In this document: positions 1 to 5,185 of the stretch, in pieces
How the letters are laid out: each line of letters starts with the position of its first letter
How positions within the stretch are numbered: position 1 is the stretch's first letter
NCBI GenBank assembly: GCA_003731675.1
Contig: RCNQ01000336.1
Coordinates: 1 to 6,871, forward strand
DNA: 6,871 bases
Source: Bacteroidetes/Chlorobi group bacterium ChocPot_Mid
GTDB lineage: Bacteria; Bacteroidota; Ignavibacteria; Kapaibacteriales; UBA2268
Direction: 5' to 3'
Translations under genes and position numbers: made by a program
Notes under the pieces: generated by a model
What the model was told of the DNA's origin: nothing
Databases searched by the model: none
Seen by the model: only the letters and a program-made list of their open reading frames with translations

Positions 1-1371
1 CGTTATAGCAACACAGTTCATAAGAAGATGTTATATGTGGCATTGCCCTTGAAAGAATCGGGTTCGATAAAGGCAGTTGTCAGGGTTAGTCTTTATGTTG
101 AGCATATTGATGAGCTATACACAGTTATCAGGAATGAAATACTTCTTGCTACTTTTATTGTTTTAATAATTTCAGTTATTATATTATTGTATTATTCTAA
201 AAACATTACAAATCCTATAAATGAGCTTGTATCGGCATCACAAAGATTTGCAGGAGGCGACCTTAATTCAAAAGTATTTATTAATAATAATGATGAATTG
301 AAAGACCTGGCAAATAATTTCAATAAAATGACCGAAAAAATCAGAGAGATGTTCGAAGCACAATCAATGCAACAAGAGGAACTGAAAAGAATAATAAGTG
401 CGATGCAGGAGGGTTTGATTGTACTTGATAAGGACAATAAGATAATTTTGCATAACAAGAGTTTCAGAAAGACAGTAAATGCAAATGAGATTAACGATAA
501 ATTTTACTGGGAAGTGCTGAGAGACATAAATGTTCAGAAACTTGTTGATAAGGTAAGGAGGAAAAAATCCCGCAAAACGACAGAAATAAAGCTGGATAAT
601 ATATTTTATTTGTGTAGTGCAAACTATATTCAGGCAAAAGATGAGATAGTTCTGGTTTTATTTGATATTTCCGAAAGGAAACAGCTTGAAGAAATGAAAA
701 GAGATTTTATTATTAATGCGTCACATGAATTACGGACACCTTTGACAGCCATTCATGGATTTGTCGAGACAATGGAGCAGGAAGCAAAAGATGTTGGTTT
801 TTCGAAGTACCTTGAGATTATTAAAAGGCATACAACAAGATTGATTATGATTGTTGAGGATATGCTGAAGATTTCAAAGATGGAAGATGAGAGAATTTCT
901 TTGGAAATATCTGAAATTAATTTTAAGGAGTTAATTGAAGATGTAATGACAATTTTTCAGGAGAGATTGAAGGAGAAACAGTTAAAATTTTCATATAATA
1001 TTGCAAAAGGTATTAATGAATATCAAGGTGATTATTTCAAGATTGAACAGCTTTTTATAAATCTGATAGATAACGCAATTAAATATACACAATCAGGTGA
1101 GGTAAGACTTAATTTGAGAGATGATGAAAATAATAATCTGATAATTGAGATTGCTGATACTGGTATTGGTATTCCGCAACAGGATTTGGACAGAATATTC
1201 GAACGTTTTTATACAGTGGACAAATCTCGTTCAAGGAAAAACGGTGGCACTGGGCTTGGACTTTCTATTGTAAAGCATATTGTAACTCTGCATAAAGGCA
1301 ATATAAAGGTAAAAAGCAGTGAGTCAAAGGGAAGTACTTTTTTGATTACTCTTCCAAGGGAGCGTGAATAA
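1..1371 (+). CDS. PhoR/PnpS-type membrane sensor histidine kinase, 5'-truncated by window
   Basis: This is a two-component sensor kinase that autophosphorylates a histidine and passes the phosphate to a response regulator, acting at the inner membrane. The frame is open from base 1, and the residues before the ATG at base 28 (RYSNTVHKK) fit the end of a PhoR-type extracytoplasmic sensor domain. That ATG is therefore probably internal. 456 residues are visible; family members are usually nearer 550-600, so the first membrane helix and most of the sensor are missing. In order: sensor tail (1-45), membrane helix (about 47-65), HAMP (67-118), PAS-like domain (about 126-225), HisKA with phospho-accepting H242 in SHELRTPL, then HATPase_c with N box (N354, N358), G1 box DTGIG (386-390), F box IFERF and G2 box GGTGLG (415-420). 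All key catalytic residues are present. The HELRTPLTAIHGFVET context is typical of PhoR. The signal sensed cannot be read, so phosphate sensing is only a family analogy. A phoB-like regulator would be expected upstream, outside the window. Confidence 0.93.
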   Translation, partial: RYSNTVHKKMLYVALPLKESGSIKAVVRVSLYVEHIDELYTVIRNEILLATFIVLIISVIILLYYSKNITNPINELVSASQRFAGGDLNSKVFINNNDELKDLANNFNKMTEKIREMFEAQSMQQEELKRIISAMQEGLIVLDKDNKIILHNKSFRKTVNANEINDKFYWEVLRDINVQKLVDKVRRKKSRKTTEIKLDNIFYLCSANYIQAKDEIVLVLFDISERKQLEEMKRDFIINASHELRTPLTAIHGFVETMEQEAKDVGFSKYLEIIKRHTTRLIMIVEDMLKISKMEDERISLEISEINFKELIEDVMTIFQERLKEKQLKFSYNIAKGINEYQGDYFKIEQLFINLIDNAIKYTQSGEVRLNLRDDENNNLIIEIADTGIGIPQQDLDRIFERFYTVDKSRSRKNGGTGLGLSIVKHIVTLHKGNIKVKSSESKGSTFLITLPRERE

Positions 1372-1373
1372 AA

Positions 1374-1403
1374 AAAGTATCTTTCAGATTTGAAAGATAC
1401 TTT
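1374..1403. terminator. Shared bidirectional intrinsic terminator between convergent genes
   Basis: A perfect 13-bp inverted repeat (AAAGTATCTTTCA / TGAAAGATACTTT) encloses a GATT loop. It begins three bases after the kinase stop codon (1369-1371) and lies 22 bases beyond the stop of the minus-strand gene (1426-1428). Read on the minus strand, the stem runs directly into a T-tract (complement of the A run at 1371-1376), which makes a good Rho-independent terminator for the ASST-like gene. Read on the plus strand, the only trailing T's are those inside the stem (1401-1403), so termination of the kinase transcript may be weaker. The stem is AT-rich, with only four G-C pairs. That it works in both directions is inferred from its position. 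Confidence 0.8.
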
Positions 1404-1425
1404 ATGTGACCCTCATGTTTTATTT

Positions 1426-4400
1426 TTATCTAATAATAGTTAAGATTCCTGATTTAGTTATTTTGTCCGCTGTCAGAACATAGTAGTAAATTCCCTGATT
1501 AAATTTGCTGGCGTCCCATCTGATTTTGTAAGTACCTGCTTCATAAATTGAATTAACGGGAGTATCAACCAACTGAGAGTTAGAATTGTAAATCTTTAAT
1601 GTTAAAAGCATATTTTCATTAGAAATCAAATTAAATATAGTTTCGTTTTTGACAGGGTTCGGGTAATTACTAATTTCAATTGTTGAAGTGTAATTTTCAA
1701 CCGACATAGCTGAATTGACAACGAAACTACTGATTTCAGACCATTGGCTTGAATTCAGCTCATTGAATCCTGCAACACGCCAAAAATAATTGCCATCTTC
1801 GAGGTTGTCGTGCAAGATGAAGTTGTCAGACAAGATTTTGTCAATTTCAAATTTAATATTATTGAAATCTTTGTCAGATGCTAACTGTAATTTAAAGTAT
1901 TCATTATCTTTTCCAGGCAACCAAGTGAAAGGCAGGTCAGTTGTATTGTTTGTTTCAATTTCAACGGGTGATTGCAATGTTGGTTTTTGTAGTTGTGTTG
2001 TAAAGCTGAACACTTGTGACCAATTTGAAAACTGATTGTTTTTAAAATATCTTACTGACCAGTAATATTTTGTGTTGTTGTCTAATCCTTCGACTTTGAA
2101 ATAATTATTATTTGAAGAGTTATAATATTTCACTTCATTATTAAATTCAGTATCTTTGGCAATTCTTACTTCATAGTAAAGGGCGTCTTTTGTCGGATTC
2201 CAAAGTAAATTGGCATTAACAGGTATTTTGTAATGATTATTTTGTGGGACCAATAAATCGTCGATTGTTTTGAATTCCATCAGTTGTGACCAGTCGGAGT
2301 ATTGCTCACCGTCGAATGAACGTATGCGGCACCAGTAGGTAGTTGAGTAATACAGATTGTCATAGTATATATTTGTTTTGTCACAAAATTGATTGTATTT
2401 GATAAGGTAAAATCCTGTATCCAAAGAAAGCTGAATTTGGTATCTTTCTGCATTTTTAACGTCGTTCCATAGCAATAGTCCTTGAATATCGAAGCCGGAA
2501 GTAATTGTATCAGTTGTTGATGAATATATAAATTCCTTATTCAAGTTAGAAGAAAGCAGAACTTTTTTTGTTGTAAGAAGTTTTTCAGGTGGAGCGATTT
2601 TGGTTGTGAACTGCCATACGTCAGACCATTGTGTACAGGTATCTTTGAATATACCTTTTACTCTCCAATAATAAGTGGTAGAGTAATCTAAATTATTGTA
2701 ATCAAATTCGTTGTTGCCTGAAATTTTATAGCTGTATGATTTACCTTGAATGAAATTGCTGTCAGCTGAAATCTGAATTTCCCAGTCTTTCACAGAATTA
2801 ATAGGTTGCCAAGTGAGTTTACCATTGATAGTGTTTCTGTTCAGATAATTTTCAGGAGATGATAATATAACCTTTCCGGGAGTAGTTTTGAAAGTAAATG
2901 TTTCAGACCAGTTTTTGATAACCGCATCTTTGATTGGTGCGACCCGCCAGTAATAATCAGTATATGGCTTTAAATTTCTATATTTCATTACACAGGTATC
3001 AGTATTTAAATTGAATGTAAATGCAGAATCTTTAAAATCTTTGTCTTCAGTAACTACAATTTCGTATCTAACGGCTCCACTAACACATTTCCACTTTAAT
3101 TCACCATCAAGAGCTTGGTTTGAAGTGTGATTATCTGGTAAAAGCAGTTCTGGCTTTGCTATTTCAGTAGTGAAAGTATATATATTTGACCATTTCGCAT
3201 CGCATTCATTATCATTAGCTTTGACTCTCCAATAGTATTTTGTATTATATTTTAAGGAATCAAAAGATAATGAAGTTTTTTCACTTAATAATTTATTAAT
3301 AAGGATATTTGAAAAATTTTGGTCAGTTGCTACTTGAACTATGAAGTTGTGTATTTGATTATTATCGTTCCATTGCAGTATTGATGAAACAGGAATATCC
3401 TGGCTTCCGTTGGAAGGATATAAAAGTGTTGGAGGATTGTTGGAAGTAAATCCAATAAAAAATTCTCCGGTTCCTGTGATATCTGCTTCCAGTCTGTCGG
3501 ATTCGGGATTATATTTTGTATTAAGCTGTCTGAAATTTCCGCTGTTTTCTTTGTCACGCCAGAATATTACCAAATCTTTTTTATCCTGAACAGTAGAAAT
3601 TTGATTCAGACTTAAAAACAATTGTGCTTTAAAATTGGTAATATTACGGTAACTGACTACCCATCTGTAGGGGAGGTAATTACAAGCTCTTGTAGTCTCA
3701 TAGCTTATTGACCATGGTGCGTAATCGTGCTTTTCTACAGAAACAGAACCACCACCGGTTATTGAAGTAACGTTTAAAGAGATGCTTGTGTTATTTGTAC
3801 CGTCATTGAAACTATATGTTCTTGGGAAATAAATATTGTTTGTTACAGCATTCATCATAATCGGGTATCTGAGAACCTGATATGAATAAGTGTTGCCACC
3901 CAACCCCATTTCGGCAACAATTTTTTTATCTGAAGTTACTTCGGTGCATAAATTGCCAGTATAGTTTACACCCCAGCCAATCATTGTATTGCCGTTGCTC
4001 AATCTTTGGGCATTACCCTGAAATTCTGCAAAAATCGCAGGTGAATGTTCGTATTCCCATACTTTAGTGGCAGTTTTGGTCTGTTCGTTTATTGAGTATT
4101 CAACAGCTCTTGATGACTTAGAAGGATTTAAAACAGCATTGTCGAATAAGAGAAAATTACCGTTAGGTAAACGCTTAGGGTCGTGCTGATGAGAAAAGCC
4201 AGTGAAACCATTACGGGTATCATTTGTGAAAGTGAACTGATTGATTTTGCATTTGCTACCACCCCAAATCCACATAATTTGACCATTAGACCTGTTGATT
4301 TTAATTACGGCATCTAAATTTCTGAAGTTAGCTATGATATTGCCGTCGTAATCGTACTTTGCTGTATTTATATGATAGGGGTCAATTTCTGATAAAGTCA

Positions 4401-4962
4401 GACTTTGGTCTTCGGTAGTTGAAAGGACATCAATATGTTCGTATGCGTTCCATTGGAAGACTAAGTTCTTCTGGCGGTCAAGTTCTTGGATGATTATATT
4501 CAGAACTCTTGCATAAGTTTTCCCGCCTTCAACCTTTTGAGACATATCTACTGTAACAAACTCTTTTCCGACCAATAAATAATGACCTTCAGGGCTAACA
4601 CTAAAAGTATGAAAATCAGTAGCATATTCAGAAGTGGCAGTAACTACATCAATGACATTCATAGTTCTATCCATAACAACCCAACTTAGAGAAGAGAAAA
4701 AAGCAAGATTGCCGTCTTCGAGGACTCTGAAAGCATTGGGATTTATTCCATAAGACGAAATATCTTTTGAAAAAACGGCTTTTCCTGAATTGTCGTGCAG
4801 ACTTAATGTTGTCCCACCGAGTGGTCCAGTTAAGATATAACCGGGTGAAGGATTATCAAGTTTTGTAACTGGATAGAATGACTGAGAAAGTAACTGAGAA
4901 AAACTAAAAGTTAATGTTATTATAAGGATTATTGAATCTATATTGTATATTTTTTTTCTCAT
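1426..4962 (-). CDS. Secreted arylsulfotransferase-like beta-propeller protein with six FN3-like repeats and a type IX sorting domain
   Basis: This 1178-residue exported protein has a signal peptide (residues 1 to about 26: basic MRKK, then a hydrophobic stretch ending near LLSQS). Residues about 40-378 match the arylsulfotransferase (ASST) family, whose known members move sulfate between phenolic compounds without PAPS. Visible family motifs are DPYHINT (H197), the tryptophan-rich WIWGG (231-235), FSHQHDP (H258, H260), LLFDN (271-275), SSRAVEYS (R285) and RLSNGNTMIGWG (320-331). H197, H258 or H260, and R285 plausibly match active-site residues of E. coli AssT, but I cannot place the sulfate-accepting histidine. 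Residues 380-506 form a beta-rich module I cannot name, ending TGTGEFFIGF. Six FN3-like repeats span 509-1085, and a type IX sorting domain starts with ISNYPNP (1097-1103). The ATG at 4962 is chosen because the signal peptide follows it directly; it has no clear Shine-Dalgarno sequence. The gene is intact. It could instead be a binding propeller without sulfotransferase activity. Confidence 0.85.
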   Translation of the reverse strand: MRKKIYNIDSIILIITLTFSFSQLLSQSFYPVTKLDNPSPGYILTGPLGGTTLSLHDNSGKAVFSKDISSYGINPNAFRVLEDGNLAFFSSLSWVVMDRTMNVIDVVTATSEYATDFHTFSVSPEGHYLLVGKEFVTVDMSQKVEGGKTYARVLNIIIQELDRQKNLVFQWNAYEHIDVLSTTEDQSLTLSEIDPYHINTAKYDYDGNIIANFRNLDAVIKINRSNGQIMWIWGGSKCKINQFTFTNDTRNGFTGFSHQHDPKRLPNGNFLLFDNAVLNPSKSSRAVEYSINEQTKTATKVWEYEHSPAIFAEFQGNAQRLSNGNTMIGWGVNYTGNLCTEVTSDKKIVAEMGLGGNTYSYQVLRYPIMMNAVTNNIYFPRTYSFNDGTNNTSISLNVTSITGGGSVSVEKHDYAPWSISYETTRACNYLPYRWVVSYRNITNFKAQLFLSLNQISTVQDKKDLVIFWRDKENSGNFRQLNTKYNPESDRLEADITGTGEFFIGFTSNNPPTLLYPSNGSQDIPVSSILQWNDNNQIHNFIVQVATDQNFSNILINKLLSEKTSLSFDSLKYNTKYYWRVKANDNECDAKWSNIYTFTTEIAKPELLLPDNHTSNQALDGELKWKCVSGAVRYEIVVTEDKDFKDSAFTFNLNTDTCVMKYRNLKPYTDYYWRVAPIKDAVIKNWSETFTFKTTPGKVILSSPENYLNRNTINGKLTWQPINSVKDWEIQISADSNFIQGKSYSYKISGNNEFDYNNLDYSTTYYWRVKGIFKDTCTQWSDVWQFTTKIAPPEKLLTTKKVLLSSNLNKEFIYSSTTDTITSGFDIQGLLLWNDVKNAERYQIQLSLDTGFYLIKYNQFCDKTNIYYDNLYYSTTYWCRIRSFDGEQYSDWSQLMEFKTIDDLLVPQNNHYKIPVNANLLWNPTKDALYYEVRIAKDTEFNNEVKYYNSSNNNYFKVEGLDNNTKYYWSVRYFKNNQFSNWSQVFSFTTQLQKPTLQSPVEIETNNTTDLPFTWLPGKDNEYFKLQLASDKDFNNIKFEIDKILSDNFILHDNLEDGNYFWRVAGFNELNSSQWSEISSFVVNSAMSVENYTSTIEISNYPNPVKNETIFNLISNENMLLTLKIYNSNSQLVDTPVNSIYEAGTYKIRWDASKFNQGIYYYVLTADKITKSGILTIIR
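1429..1677 (-). other. Type IX secretion (Por) C-terminal sorting domain, type A-like
   Basis: The last 83 residues (1096-1178) begin IEISNYPNPVKNETIFNL and continue through hydrophobic strands (LLTLKIYNSNSQLV), a glycine turn (YEAGTYKIRWDA) and a closing strand set (GIYYYVLTADKITKSGILTI). The NYPNP opening, the G-x-Y-x-x-x-W-D segment, the G-[IV]-Y-Y-Y strand and the short basic C-terminus are the hallmarks of type A sorting domains. These direct Sec-exported proteins through the outer membrane by the type IX system, with removal of the domain and surface attachment or release. This implies that the genome encodes PorU and the other type IX components, none of which is in this window. Confidence 0.88.
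1708..3438 (-). repeat. Six tandem fibronectin-III-like domain repeats in the ASST-like protein
   Basis: Residues about 509-1085 hold six diverged protein repeats. Each opens with a proline-rich segment (such as PTLLYPSNG or KPELLLPDN), then a tryptophan strand (LQW, LKW, LTW, LLW, LLW, FTW), a [VI]Q[VIL]-type strand followed by D-x-F, then a Y-[YF]-W-[RS]-V strand, and closes W-S-x(4)-F-x-[TV]-T. The YYW-motif tryptophans are at residues 578, 672, 766, 877, 968 and 1061, so the spacing is 94, 94, 111, 91 and 93. The fourth repeat is about 17-20 residues longer, with extra sequence near its start (about 800-828). The repeats differ too much at DNA level to look like recent duplications. Their likely role is as a spacer or for carbohydrate or surface adhesion, which is inference from FN3 domains generally. 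Confidence 0.8.
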
Positions 4963-5002
4963 TCTTGAAATATAAAAAATAATGTTTAAAAAATGTTATT
5001 GT

Positions 5003-5010
5003 CAAATTTA
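5003..5010 (-). promoter_or_regulatory. Candidate Bacteroidota -7 promoter element (TAAATTTG) for the ASST-like gene
   Basis: Read on the minus strand, these bases are TAAATTTG, a full match to the Bacteroidota -7 consensus TAnnTTTG. Transcription would start near 4996-4999, giving a leader of roughly 35 bases before the ATG at 4962, which is a sensible distance. I do not see the partner -33 TTG at the usual spacing. A second full match, TATTTTTG, lies at 5065-5072 on the same strand, also without a clear -33 element. In sequence this AT-rich such matches can arise by chance, so this is a weak call. Confidence 0.3.
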
Positions 5011-5083
5011 TCACCTCAACTTTGTAGTAAAATGAAAGATTAACTTGTCACATTTACTACTATACAAAAATAAAGGAAATTTC

Positions 5084-5107
5084 TTATAAAAAAAATATTT
5101 TTTATAA
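5084..5107. repeat. A/T-only inverted repeat upstream of the protease gene
   Basis: A perfect 10-bp inverted repeat (TTATAAAAAA / TTTTTTATAA) flanks the four bases AATA at 5094-5097. It contains no G or C, so a hairpin would be unstable. It may be an A-tract that bends DNA or aids promoter opening, and a TATAAT string overlaps its right arm (5103-5108). It could also be plain low-complexity sequence, and no function can be assigned. Confidence 0.35.
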
Positions 5108-5185
5108 TTAAGATTAATAATTAATGATTATCGTCTGCCTTTTAACAAAAATTAATAAAATAATAATTAAATAATTTTAATTAAA

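Larger units (their letters stand above)
4963..5185. other. AT-rich divergent intergenic region between two secreted-protein genes
   Basis: These 223 bases separate the divergent start codons of the ASST-like gene (minus) and the subtilisin-like protease (plus). The region is extremely A/T-rich, especially 5080-5185. It holds no convincing open frame, RNA gene or strong Shine-Dalgarno sequence before either ATG (attttttatatttcaaga before the minus-strand gene, ataattttaattaaa before the plus-strand gene). Lack of a Shine-Dalgarno sequence is common in Bacteroidota. Promoters for both genes must lie here unless they are read from further away. Candidate elements are listed separately. Confidence 0.75.

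Noticed and set aside
192..458. 88-codon open frame on the minus strand inside the kinase gene
   Set aside because: It is wholly antisense to the HAMP/PAS coding region, which has clear family motifs. Its Ser/Leu-rich product matches nothing I recognise.
1790..2035. 81-codon plus-strand open frame antisense to the FN3 repeats
   Set aside because: It lies inside a long, well-supported gene and encodes no recognisable motif; a chance frame.
1708..3438. FN3-like repeats as a recent DNA tandem duplication or phase-variable array
   Set aside because: The repeats share only scattered protein motifs and no extended nucleotide identity, so they are old and diverged.
3339..3557. 72-codon minus-strand open frame overlapping the ASST-like gene in another frame
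   Set aside because: Same strand but out of frame with the 1178-codon gene, which continues intact through it. It is not a frameshift fragment.
3882..4067. 61-codon plus-strand open frame with several cysteines (for example CCHP and CINC)
   Set aside because: The cysteines suggested a small zinc protein, but spacing is irregular and the frame is antisense to the conserved ASST motifs.
5017..5024. CAACTTTG as a plus-strand -7 element for the protease
   Set aside because: It misses the first consensus base, has no -33 TTG at proper spacing, and would leave a leader of over 150 bases.
5113..5125. ATTAATAATTAAT as an operator-like palindrome
   Set aside because: Such short A/T palindromes are expected by chance in sequence this AT-rich.
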